Source: Draconibacterium orientale
Lineage (GTDB): Bacteria > Bacteroidota > Bacteroidia > Bacteroidales > UBA12170
Length of the DNA stretch: 41,409 nt
NCBI GenBank assembly: GCA_020718205.1
Contig: DYSN01000023.1
Coordinates: 1-41,409, forward strand
Reading direction: 5' to 3'
Below, piece by piece: positions 1 to 7,931 of this stretch. Positions within the stretch are counted from its first letter, which is position 1. Each line of letters begins with the position of its first letter. Both the position numbers and the translations under genes were made by a program. Under the pieces are notes generated by a model. That model worked only from the letters and a program-made list of their open reading frames with translations, made no database searches and had not been told where the DNA came from.

Positions 1-319
1 AAACATTAGTAATCAAGTAGTTGTATTTTATATCTTCGTTTTTGATGGCTTTTTAGATCGGACTCATTAATAAAATAATTATTTTTGGGGATGAAATAGC
101 AAGAATTAATAGATGAGCCAAAAATTGCATTTATTACTTGAATTTAGGCCGGAAAACATAAGCAAAACTGCATTTTTCACAAACTTCAGCAGAATCCATC
201 GGGCGTTTCCATGAATTTCCCCTCTCTAAAAAATTTGGACTTTGTTAAGATTTTAATCTTTTTACTCCGGGTTATATTCCCTATTTTTACTTCATTAATC
301 ACCCAAAAAAAAAAACAAT
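1..319. other. AT-rich leader region without a convincing gene
   Basis: No supported coding region. A short plus-strand reading frame at 211-405 runs into the next gene in another frame and has no family features. Two small AT dyads are visible: AAAATAATTATTTT near 74-88, and AAGATT-tt-AATCTT followed by T's at 247-263, which might be a weak terminator of an upstream gene. No clear TAnnTTTG promoter was found for the gene at 320. Confidence 0.5.
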
Positions 320-1333
320 ATGAGCAAACTAAAAACAACATATATGGGCATCGAAATCAAGAGTCCCATAGTCATAGGAGCCAGCAATTTATCGGCCAGC
401 ATTAAACACTTGAAACATCTGGAAGAAGCCGGAGCAGGAGCAATCGTTTATAAATCGCTTTTCGAGGAACAGATTCAGCTGGAAAATTTCTTTGAAGAAG
501 AAGCCATGGCTGCTTTCAACGACCGCAATGCCGAAATGATTAATATATATCCCGAAATGCGGGATGCCGGCCCCGGAGCCTTTCTGGTAGAGCTGAAAAA
601 AGCCAAAGAAGCGCTTGACATTCCGCTGATTGCCAGTCTCAACTGTGTGAACAAGGAAACCTGGATTGAATATGCCAAAGAAATTGAGAAAACAGGCGTT
701 GATGGTCTGGAGCTGAATTTCTATGCCACCCCCCGCGAATTTGGTGTTCCCGGTCACGAAGTGTTGGAAGAGCAATTGCAGATTACTCAGGCCGTAAAAG
801 AAGCCATTAAAATTCCGGTTGCGGTGAAATTGAGCCCCTATTATACCAATACCCTCCGCTTTGCTCATCTTATGGATGGAACTGGCGTAGATACTTTGGT
901 ATTGTTCAACAAGCTTTTTCAGCCCGACATCGACATCGATAGCGAAAGCATGAGCTTTCACTTCAACGACAGCGGAAAAGGCGATTATCGTCTGTCGCTG
1001 CGCTTTATGGGTCTTCTTCATTCCAAAGTAAAAGCCAATCTGGTGGCCAATACAGGAATTCTCGATAGCGAAGATGTGATAAAAATGCTGCTGGCCGGCG
1101 CCGATGCTGTTCAGATTGTGAGCACTTTGTATCAGAACGGACTCGATTATTTGAAAGTTATTCTCGAAGAAATCGAAAATTGGATGGACGAAAAAAGCTA
1201 TACATCAATCGATGACTTTAAAGGAAAACTTGCGAAAGTGAATAGCAAAGACCCCTATGCCTACAAAAGAGCCCAATATGTTGATATTCTGATGAAAAAG
1301 GTTCAACTTTACGAGCCACGAATCATCGTTTAA
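320..1333 (+). CDS. Dihydroorotate dehydrogenase-like FMN protein
   Basis: A 337-residue single-domain TIM-barrel flavoprotein related to PyrD. What shows this: an N-terminal GIEIKSPIVIGAS strand, the barrel segment VAVKLSPYYTN with the FMN-contacting lysine, and the C-terminal phosphate-binding segment NTGILDSEDVIKMLLAGADAVQIVST, broken here as NTGILDSEDV and LLAGADAVQIVST. True class 1 PyrD enzymes carry an Asn-x-Ser-x-Pro-Asn-(Cys/Ser) catalytic loop. Here the equivalent region reads LELNFYATPREFG and lacks that motif. It is therefore best called a DHODH-like oxidoreductase of unknown substrate rather than pyrD. It stands alone: a strong terminator follows directly and no pyrimidine gene is nearby. 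The ATG at 320 gives the expected N-terminus. No ribosome binding site is visible, as is usual in this phylum. Confidence 0.88.
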   Translation: MSKLKTTYMGIEIKSPIVIGASNLSASIKHLKHLEEAGAGAIVYKSLFEEQIQLENFFEEEAMAAFNDRNAEMINIYPEMRDAGPGAFLVELKKAKEALDIPLIASLNCVNKETWIEYAKEIEKTGVDGLELNFYATPREFGVPGHEVLEEQLQITQAVKEAIKIPVAVKLSPYYTNTLRFAHLMDGTGVDTLVLFNKLFQPDIDIDSESMSFHFNDSGKGDYRLSLRFMGLLHSKVKANLVANTGILDSEDVIKMLLAGADAVQIVSTLYQNGLDYLKVILEEIENWMDEKSYTSIDDFKGKLAKVNSKDPYAYKRAQYVDILMKKVQLYEPRIIV

Positions 1334-1352
1334 ATAAAATCCGGAAATGCAG

Positions 1353-1390
1353 GGAGCAGAAAAATCGAAATATTTTCTGCTCCTTTTTTT
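1353..1390 (+). terminator. Rho-independent terminator after the DHODH-like gene
   Basis: Perfect 11-bp stem GGAGCAGAAAA (1353-1363) / TTTTCTGCTCC (1373-1383) with a 9-nt loop, followed by seven T's. It lies 20 bp after the stop codon of the gene ending at 1333. Confidence 0.93.
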
Positions 1391-1557
1391 AAATAAATTA
1401 GCCCCATCAAACCCCGCCAACCAATCTCTCCCGAACGAATGATTATTGCGAATATTAATTTGTACCCAACCCCATAACTGGTATTTCATTTAGAAAAATT
1501 AATTTGTGTGGCATGATAATAAATAATAAAGTACAGATAAACAATAAGTTGAATTCA

Positions 1558-3516
1558 ATGATAGCATTACAATATTTGAGAAACATCTCTTTAATGATGG
1601 TGCTGCTTATGACAATTCACACCTTTGGTCAAAAAGCCAAAACCGATAGTTTAGAGTCCATTGTAAACGATCTTAAAGGCAAGGAGAAAATAAAGGTACT
1701 GTCCGATTTGTGCTATTATCTGAGCTACAGCGATGTGGAAAAATCTAAGAGTTATGGTGAGGAAGGGCTTAATCTGGCTCTTGAAATGGGCGATTCTGTG
1801 CTTATTGCCAATGCCTACAACGATTTGAGCATTCTTTACACCCTCAAAGGCGATTACCAAATGGGTTTAGACTACAATTTGAAAGCTTATGCCATCCGTA
1901 AAAATCAGAACGATCCCAACCAATTGATATCGAGCCTGAGCAAAATTGGGGTTTGTTATTCTGAAATGGGAAAGTTTGAGCAAGCTTCGGTTTATGTGTT
2001 GGAAGCCATTAAAATTTTGGAAGCCAACAATCTGGAAGATAAATACTTTATTGTTTATGACAATCTGGGGGGTATTTTCAAGGAGATGAAGAATTACGAG
2101 AACGCGCTCATTTATCACCAAAAAGCCTATGACTATGCCGTAAAAAACAAAAATACCCGCTACACTTACACTGCATTGGTAAATATTGCAGGCGTTGAAA
2201 CCCATCTGGGGCAGATTGACCAATCAATTGAACACCATTTGGAAGCCGAAAAACTTACGGAACAAACCAGCGATTTGCGTTCGCGCGCACTCATTTATTC
2301 CAATTTAGCCAGTCTTTACTCCCAAAAAAAGCAATTCGACAAGGCAATAGCTTATTCTGACCAAGCCATTGAAATGTACCAGCAACTGGATAATTTCGAT
2401 GGTTTATCGCTGGTTCACAACAATATGGCTCAGTTTTATATGGACAAAGGCCAGTTATCCCCCGAAATAAAAGCCCATGTGGAATTTCATCTGACCAAGG
2501 CGCAAAATTTTGCCGACAGCTGCCATTCCTTGCAGCGGATGAGTCAAAACTACGATGCATGGAGCCGCTATTACTCTCTGGCAAGAAATTTCGAAAAGGC
2601 CATGGAGTATAAAATTAAATCGGATTCCATAACCGATGAGTTGTTTCAAATAGAGAACAACAAGATAGTCGAAGAGTTGAAAACCAAGTATGAGAGCGAG
2701 AAAAAAGAGAAAGAGATTGTTCAGAATCTGCTCAACCTAAAGCAAAAAAACTATCAGCTAATTATCATTTTGGGGGTGATGGTTTTCATCATTCTGGGTG
2801 CTGTTGAAAATTACCGCAAGTTCAAGTTTAAACAGAAACGACTTCAGGAAGAAGCCCGTTTGAAGGACGAGTTGGCTGAGATAAAAATCAAAAGTCAAAT
2901 TCAGGGCGAAAGGCTTAGAATCAGCCGCGATTTACACGATAATATTGGCTCTCAACTCACCTTTATCATCTCGTCGATTGACATGGCGCGCTACACAGCT
3001 CAAAATGGTTCGAAGGAACAGGTGACTGCCAAATTGCAGGAAATCAAAGCGTTTTCGGCTTCAACCATCGACGAATTCAGAGATACCATTTGGGCTTTGA
3101 ACAAAGAAAGCATCAATCTCAACGATTTGGAGCTGAAACTTTCGAGTTTTATATCCAAGGCAAAAAGCCTCGTTCAACATATTCATTTTTCGCTCCTTGT
3201 TTCCGCAAAAAAACAGTTGGCATTGGACAGCGAAACCGGCATCAAGCTGTTCAGAATTATTCAGGAAGCAGTGAATAATGCCATAAAACATTCCGAAGCC
3301 AAAGAAATAGGCATTACCATATTCGATGAGAACGAAAACATTGTCATTCAAATTGCGGACAAAGGCAAAGGAGTGGTGGTTGAAGAACTCGAACGAACCA
3401 ATGGGCTGAATCATATGAAAACCAGAGCTCAGGAAATTGGAGCCGGATATGATTTTAGCAGCCATCCCGGACAGGGAACGACCATAAAAATTTCGTGTCA
3501 GCGAAGTGTAATATAG
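1558..3516 (+). CDS. TPR-containing sensor histidine kinase (HisKA_3/NarL-type)
   Basis: About 652 residues from the ATG at 1558. That start gives a clean signal peptide (ISLMMVLLMTIHTFG-Q). A TTG at 1504 or ATG at 1513 would add an unhelpful polar extension. Order of parts: signal peptide; five to seven TPR repeats (about residues 45-370) in the periplasm; a transmembrane helix near residue 405 (IIILGVMVFIILGAV); a coiled linker; a HisKA_3 dimerisation helix with phospho-acceptor His460 in DLHDNIGSQL; and an HATPase_c domain with the N-box EAVNNAIKHSEA and G-box DKGKGV. The response regulator gene starts 49 bp downstream and is its expected partner. The TPR domain probably senses a periplasmic or envelope ligand or protein; the signal is unknown. 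This class is common in Bacteroidota. Confidence 0.9.
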   Translation: MIALQYLRNISLMMVLLMTIHTFGQKAKTDSLESIVNDLKGKEKIKVLSDLCYYLSYSDVEKSKSYGEEGLNLALEMGDSVLIANAYNDLSILYTLKGDYQMGLDYNLKAYAIRKNQNDPNQLISSLSKIGVCYSEMGKFEQASVYVLEAIKILEANNLEDKYFIVYDNLGGIFKEMKNYENALIYHQKAYDYAVKNKNTRYTYTALVNIAGVETHLGQIDQSIEHHLEAEKLTEQTSDLRSRALIYSNLASLYSQKKQFDKAIAYSDQAIEMYQQLDNFDGLSLVHNNMAQFYMDKGQLSPEIKAHVEFHLTKAQNFADSCHSLQRMSQNYDAWSRYYSLARNFEKAMEYKIKSDSITDELFQIENNKIVEELKTKYESEKKEKEIVQNLLNLKQKNYQLIIILGVMVFIILGAVENYRKFKFKQKRLQEEARLKDELAEIKIKSQIQGERLRISRDLHDNIGSQLTFIISSIDMARYTAQNGSKEQVTAKLQEIKAFSASTIDEFRDTIWALNKESINLNDLELKLSSFISKAKSLVQHIHFSLLVSAKKQLALDSETGIKLFRIIQEAVNNAIKHSEAKEIGITIFDENENIVIQIADKGKGVVVEELERTNGLNHMKTRAQEIGAGYDFSSHPGQGTTIKISCQRSVI

Positions 3517-3552
3517 GGCATTCATCGTATTTCATTTGAAACCACAACACCT

Positions 3553-3560
3553 TAGCTTTG
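3553..3560 (+). promoter_or_regulatory. Possible -7 element (TAGCTTTG) just before the regulator start
   Basis: Exact match to the Bacteroidota -7 consensus TAnnTTTG only 5 nt before the ATG at 3566. If used, the transcript would be leaderless or nearly so. The only upstream TTG (about 3535) is spaced too closely to be a good -33 element, so this is tentative. Confidence 0.35.
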
Positions 3561-3565
3561 CCACT

Positions 3566-4222
3566 ATGATAAAGAAAATTAAAATAGCCATTGCCGAAGA
3601 CAACAGCTTCTTGCTCAGAAGTATACAAGACAAGTTGAGCCTTTTCAAAGATTTCGAAGTGAAGTTTAGCGGAGAGAATGGCGAAGTTCTGCTCAAAAAG
3701 TTGGAAAACTATCATCAGGTCGATATTATTCTTATGGATATTCAAATGCCACTGATGGACGGCATAACCACTACCAACAAAGTGAAATCGAAATATCCCC
3801 ATATCAAAGTAGTGATGTTAACCATTTTCGACGATGACGAGAATATCTTTAAGGCCATTCAGGCGGGTGCCGATGGTTATCTTTTAAAAGAAACAGGGCT
3901 CGAAGAACTGTCGAAAGGCCTGCGCGATATGATGGAAGGCGGCGCCCCCATGACACCAACCATCGCAGGAAAAGCTCTGAAGCTGCTACGAAATCCCCCA
4001 CAATTTACCGATTCGCTGGAAGAAAACCCACTGAGCAGTCGTGAAACCGATGTGTTGGAGCAACTTTCCAAAGGGCTTAATTATCAGGAAATTGCCGACA
4101 ACCTGATTATTTCGCCAGGGACTGTAAGAAAGCATATCGAGAATATTTATCGTAAACTCCAGGTTCGCAATAAAATTGAAGCGGTACAAAAAGCGGATAA
4201 AAACAACTGGTTGAATTCGTGA
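3566..4222 (+). CDS. NarL/LuxR-family response regulator
   Basis: 218 residues from the ATG at 3566. An ATG at 3536 would add ten residues ahead of the canonical receiver start IKIAIAEDN, so 3566 is preferred. The receiver domain (about 1-125) has the acidic pair Glu11/Asp12, phospho-acceptor Asp58 in ILMDIQMP, a switch threonine in VVMLTIF and Lys in LLKET. A LuxR-type helix-turn-helix follows at about 150-215 (SSRETDVLEQLSKGLNYQEI, then TVRKHIENIYRKL). It is the likely DNA-binding output of the TPR histidine kinase encoded immediately upstream. A strong terminator follows, closing the two-gene unit. Confidence 0.94.
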   Translation: MIKKIKIAIAEDNSFLLRSIQDKLSLFKDFEVKFSGENGEVLLKKLENYHQVDIILMDIQMPLMDGITTTNKVKSKYPHIKVVMLTIFDDDENIFKAIQAGADGYLLKETGLEELSKGLRDMMEGGAPMTPTIAGKALKLLRNPPQFTDSLEENPLSSRETDVLEQLSKGLNYQEIADNLIISPGTVRKHIENIYRKLQVRNKIEAVQKADKNNWLNS

Positions 4223-4248
4223 TATCCAATACTGAAAAACTTCAGAAG

Positions 4249-4284
4249 CCCCCTTGAATGTAAAGCATTCGATGGGGTTTTTTT
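4249..4284 (+). terminator. Rho-independent terminator after the NarL-type regulator
   Basis: Stem CCCC-tt-GAATG / CATTC-gat-GGGG (about 4250-4277) followed by seven T's. It ends the kinase/regulator transcript. Confidence 0.82.
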
Positions 4285-4340
4285 AATTCCACGCCCCTTT
4301 GTTCCGCCGGGCTTCCCTGGCAAATACGCCATGTGTCGTA

Positions 4341-4371
4341 TTGATGATTCTTTCTGACTAAACTACCTTTG
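4341..4371 (+). promoter_or_regulatory. Bacteroidota promoter (TTG-N20-TACCTTTG) of the lipoprotein gene
   Basis: TTG at 4341-4343, a 20-bp spacer, then TACCTTTG at 4364-4371. This matches the phylum's sigma-ABfr consensus (TTTG-N17..23-TAnnTTTG). It lies 39 bp upstream of the ATG at 4411. Confidence 0.78.
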
Positions 4372-4410
4372 GCCTGTTAATCTTTATTTCGGAAATCAAA
4401 ACGAATCACT

Positions 4411-4890
4411 ATGAAAATCATGAGACAATTTACATTAGCGATGATAGCCCTTCTATTTCTGGGGTTAGCCAGCTGCACCAAATCGGATGAAACAATGCCC
4501 GAAAACCCAATTTTAACCGACGGATCAATTACCCTTAAAGCTGACGGAGTGTCATGGAGTGCATCGCTGGCTGTTCAGGCTGTTAATACCAATGGCGTTA
4601 TCAATATTACCGGGAGCGATGCCAATGCCAAACAAGCATCAATATTGCTCTATGGCATTCACCAAACCGGCACCTATCAAATGGCTGCCGGCATAGCACA
4701 TCAACTTCGCTGGACAGCAGGTTTGGATCAAAACGATACCTATATGGCCAACGGTTTGGTGGGAAGCGGAACTATTACTATTACAGAACTCACTGCAACT
4801 AAAGTAAAAGGATCGTTTTCTTTCACAGGAGTTAACACCACCGGGGCAAGCCAAAGCATAACCGACGGAATTTTTACCGCAAATTTTTAA
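4411..4890 (+). CDS. Small putative lipoprotein, beta-rich (DUF6252-like)
   Basis: 159 residues. The N-terminus MKIMRQFTLAMIALLFLGLASC is a lipoprotein signal (written LFLG-LASC around the lipobox), with Cys22 as the predicted lipidated residue and CTKSDE following. The mature part is Ser/Thr/Gly-rich with alternating beta strands, including GSGTITITELTATKVKGSFS and the ending DGIFTANF. This is typical of a small Bacteroidota outer-membrane lipoprotein family that I associate, from memory and weakly, with DUF6252. Its function is not known. It has its own promoter and terminator, so it is monocistronic. The ATG at 4420 is an alternative start. Confidence 0.85.
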   Translation: MKIMRQFTLAMIALLFLGLASCTKSDETMPENPILTDGSITLKADGVSWSASLAVQAVNTNGVINITGSDANAKQASILLYGIHQTGTYQMAAGIAHQLRWTAGLDQNDTYMANGLVGSGTITITELTATKVKGSFSFTGVNTTGASQSITDGIFTANF

Positions 4891-5004
4891 GCCTAACCAA
4901 AAAAGATAATATAATTCCACTCTTTCTTATAACCAATCACCACTTAATTAGCTCATCAACTTTTATTTAGACCCTTAATGAAAACTCGCTATTGAATGGA
5001 GATG

Positions 5005-5035
5005 AAGTCTGCCCAGTTTTAGGCAGACTTTTTTA
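5005..5035 (+). terminator. Rho-independent terminator after the lipoprotein gene
   Basis: Perfect 9-bp stem AAGTCTGCC (5005-5013) / GGCAGACTT (5022-5030) with an 8-nt loop and a following T-run. Confidence 0.93.
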
Positions 5036-5058
5036 TTGCCATGACCTGCTGTTAATTA

Positions 5059-5092
5059 TTGCAGAGAAATAAGTTGAGAAATATTATCTTTG
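5059..5092 (+). promoter_or_regulatory. Promoter of the PASTA/T9SS/RluD operon
   Basis: TATCTTTG at 5085-5092 is a perfect -7 element. A TTG at 5059-5061 lies 23 bp upstream, at the outer limit of the usual spacing. The site is 56 bp before the ATG at 5149 and directly follows the previous gene's terminator. Confidence 0.65.
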
Positions 5093-5148
5093 CCCATTGC
5101 AATAATGCATCCTTTAGTTAGTTTAATTAGTGGTTGAAGTAAGTTTCT

Positions 5149-6009
5149 ATGAAAATTATATCCTTCTTTACGAGTAAAGTTTTTTTAAGGCATTTGGCTT
5201 TGGCATTTATACTTGGAATTGTGCTGATTTTTCTCATTATTCAGGGGTTGGATATTTATACCCTAAATGGAGAAGTTATTGTGATTCCGGCCTTGTCGGG
5301 TTGCGATGCCGATTCTCTGGTAGAAAATTCCGATAAGAATAACCTGCAATTTATTATTGCCGACAGTCTGTTCGATTCACAACAAAAACCCGGAACAGTG
5401 GCTTTTCAGCACCCCACAGCGGGAGGCAAAGTAAAAACCGGCCGAAAAATATACCTATCCATTGTGGCTAAAATGCCAGAAATGGTTACAATGCCCAATC
5501 TGATTGATTTAAGCGTTCGTCGCGCCATTGATGTGATCAAGTTTTCGCATCTTGAAGTAGAAAAGCTTGTTTTTGAAAATGATATGGCTCTTAATGCCAT
5601 CATTGGACAGCGATTGTCGGGCAGAAACATTCGGCAGGGGGAAAAAATTCCCAGCGGATCGGCCATCACCATTGTTGCCGGAAACGGGTTGAGCAATCAA
5701 GGTGTTCCTGTGCCCTATTTACTGGGAAAACCTGTGGATAAAGCCAAAGAAGCCATTCTCAAAAGCTCTTTCAATATTGGAAGATTAGATACACTTATCA
5801 AAGAGGAAAATGCAACCTATATTGTTTACGACCAAGAACCTTTATCGAATCCCGACAATCCAGGTTTATTGACAGCCGGAACACCCATCTCGATAAAAAT
5901 CACCATAAACCGCGGTTTTAGCTACGACTCACTGGCCTATTATTACAGAGCTGTTGACAGTATTGCAATTGATACAACAAGTATGGAAGAAGAAAATTTC
6001 GATTTTTAA
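5149..6009 (+). CDS. Membrane-anchored PASTA-domain protein
   Basis: 286 residues. A short cytoplasmic N-terminus is followed by one transmembrane helix (about 13-34, LALAFILGIVLIFLIIQG) and three PASTA-type repeats in the periplasm (about 40-107, 108-182 and 184-255), with motifs such as VTMPNLIDLSVRRAIDVI and VPVPYLLGKPVDKAKEAIL and the (S/T)G-x-x-I or GTPISI repeat ends. PASTA domains usually bind muropeptides. In Gram-positives they are joined to Ser/Thr kinases or penicillin-binding proteins, but no such catalytic domain exists here. The stop codon overlaps the next start (TAATG), so the two genes are translationally coupled. In this phylum PASTA proteins are commonly found next to rluD-like genes, as here. 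The C-terminus is acidic (MEEENFDF). Confidence 0.9.
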   Translation: MKIISFFTSKVFLRHLALAFILGIVLIFLIIQGLDIYTLNGEVIVIPALSGCDADSLVENSDKNNLQFIIADSLFDSQQKPGTVAFQHPTAGGKVKTGRKIYLSIVAKMPEMVTMPNLIDLSVRRAIDVIKFSHLEVEKLVFENDMALNAIIGQRLSGRNIRQGEKIPSGSAITIVAGNGLSNQGVPVPYLLGKPVDKAKEAILKSSFNIGRLDTLIKEENATYIVYDQEPLSNPDNPGLLTAGTPISIKITINRGFSYDSLAYYYRAVDSIAIDTTSMEEENFDF

Positions 6010-7910
6010 TGATGAATAAGTATTATTATATGATAACCTTTCTGGTATTTTTTGGTTACCGGATATCAGCACAGGAAACACTATTGCCCCTACAAACAGA
6101 TCCTGTACTTCGTGAGTTTTATAACAATTCTAACCCCAATAGCTTAAAAAATCAGATGGCCGAGCCCATGTTTCTGCCATTTTTCGACGATTTCAATCAA
6201 TACAGCCTTTACCCCGATTCAAAAAGATGGCTGGGGATAAATGTTTATGTAAACAAGAAATACCAGTATTTCCCCCCCGATTTGGGCGTGGCAACCTTCG
6301 ATGCCATGGATGGAAGCGGAAAAATTCACAGCAATGCCGGCCCTTATTCGTTTCCAGCCGATACGCTCCTCTCCCAGCCTATTCGTCTCGATAGTCTTAT
6401 GGATCCTGTGTTACGTCCGGTTTTGGTGAGCGACAGCATCTATTTTAGTTTTTATTATCAACCCCAGGGACAAGGCAATGCTCCAGAAGAAACAGATAAA
6501 CTTACACTCGAATTCTATTCGCCGGCTCACGACCAATGGGATGAAGTCTGGAGCTCCGAAGGAACAACCCTCGATAGCTTATTTGCAAATGCCGGAACCT
6601 ATGCTCAGCAGGTTTTTATTGCTGTGAACGACAGTGCACGATATTATCACTCCGGATTTCAATTCAGATTTCACAACATGGCCAGTCTTGCCGGAAACAG
6701 TCAGCCCGACTGGCAAGGAAACTGCGACCACTGGAATATCGACCTGGTTTGGTTCGACTATAACCGAACCATCACCGACAGCAGCTACCGCAAAATTGCT
6801 TTTATCAGCGAACCCCCAAGCATGATAAAACGATACGAAAGCATGCCTTACCGTCAATATCGCAACGACCCTACCAACAGCATGAAAGAATCTTTGGATA
6901 GCGTGTATATCAGCAATCTGGACGATGAAGTTTATACTTCAACCTATTCCTTCAAAATTTCGGGGCAAACCAATCAGGACAGTATTTACAATGGCGGCTC
7001 CGCTGACATTCTCCCCTTTGCAGAGTCAGGATATTCCCGATATCCAGGTTTCCTGAATCCTATCATCGATATGTTTTTCTCCATCTATAACGAAACTTTT
7101 AAAACCTATGCCATAACACACACTGTGAACGATATTGGTTTTACCGGAATTGGCGATACAGTGGTTCGAATTCAGGAATTTGGCGACTATTACGCTTACG
7201 ACGATGGAACACCCGAAGCGGGATACGGATTAAGCAATAGCAGCGGAAAAGCGGCTTTACAGTTTAAACTAAATTCAAAAGATACTTTGAGCAAGGTTCA
7301 AATCTATTTCAATCCCACCCTCACTTCGGCCAACGAGCAATATTTCTATTTAATGGTTTGGAAGAACCTGGAGCCCGAAGAAGTTCTGTATAAAAAAACA
7401 CTGAAGGTGGCTTTTGACGCTGGTCTTTACAAATACATTACCTTCGATTTGGATACTTCCATAGTTTTAGCCAATGAGTTTTATGTGGGTTTTGAGCAAA
7501 TTACTGCCGATAATCTGAATATTGGTTTCGACTTTGCCCACGACAGTCACGAGTATTTATTTTATAATACCGGCTCCGAATGGAACAGTTCTCTCTACGA
7601 GGGCTCTCTCATGATTCGACCAGTTTTTGGAAGCATTGGTTATGTGGGTGTTCAAGAATCAAAACCAGATTTACTAAAGATTTACCCAAACCCATTGATG
7701 GGCGACTATCTGTATTTTAACTGGCCCGGCAAAAACCCGGACGAGCTTTGGCTCGATATCTATCATATTGGCGGACAACAAGTTTATAGCAGAAGAGCCG
7801 AATCGCTGGTGATGCTTGAATCACTTTCTAACGGAGTTTATATTGTAAAACTCACCGACCCACAAACAGGCGAAACCGTTACCCGGAAACTTATTAAACA
7901 AGCACGTTAA
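6009..7910 (+). CDS. T9SS type A sorting-domain secreted protein
   Basis: 633 residues. The signal peptide is about 1-21 (ending YRISAQ). The large middle part is rich in Asp, Tyr and Asn with beta-type sequence (for example FYYQPQGQGNAPEET and YAYDDGTPEAGYG) and matches no enzyme I recognise. The C-terminal 75-80 residues form a type A sorting domain: IYPNPLMGDYLYFNW, then DIYHIGGQQVYSR, then LSNGVYIVKLT and a basic end. This domain directs export by the type IX system and cell-surface attachment. The gene overlaps the PASTA gene by 1 nt and lies 21 bp before the RluD gene. A large secreted protein between these two is a recurring Bacteroidota arrangement. The function is unknown; an adhesin or cell-surface role is possible. 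Confidence 0.9.
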   Translation: MMNKYYYMITFLVFFGYRISAQETLLPLQTDPVLREFYNNSNPNSLKNQMAEPMFLPFFDDFNQYSLYPDSKRWLGINVYVNKKYQYFPPDLGVATFDAMDGSGKIHSNAGPYSFPADTLLSQPIRLDSLMDPVLRPVLVSDSIYFSFYYQPQGQGNAPEETDKLTLEFYSPAHDQWDEVWSSEGTTLDSLFANAGTYAQQVFIAVNDSARYYHSGFQFRFHNMASLAGNSQPDWQGNCDHWNIDLVWFDYNRTITDSSYRKIAFISEPPSMIKRYESMPYRQYRNDPTNSMKESLDSVYISNLDDEVYTSTYSFKISGQTNQDSIYNGGSADILPFAESGYSRYPGFLNPIIDMFFSIYNETFKTYAITHTVNDIGFTGIGDTVVRIQEFGDYYAYDDGTPEAGYGLSNSSGKAALQFKLNSKDTLSKVQIYFNPTLTSANEQYFYLMVWKNLEPEEVLYKKTLKVAFDAGLYKYITFDLDTSIVLANEFYVGFEQITADNLNIGFDFAHDSHEYLFYNTGSEWNSSLYEGSLMIRPVFGSIGYVGVQESKPDLLKIYPNPLMGDYLYFNWPGKNPDELWLDIYHIGGQQVYSRRAESLVMLESLSNGVYIVKLTDPQTGETVTRKLIKQAR

Positions 7911-7931
7911 AACAAGGGTTCACAAAGATAT

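Noticed and set aside
211..405. 64-codon frame before the DHODH-like gene
   Set aside because: It overlaps the start of a recognisable gene in another frame and has no family resemblance.
389..1021. Long minus-strand open frame opposite the DHODH-like gene
   Set aside because: Antisense shadow of a clear family gene, with no domain features of its own.
3061..3525. 154-codon minus-strand frame inside the TPR kinase gene
   Set aside because: Opposite strand of the HATPase region; composition is explained by the codon use of the real gene.
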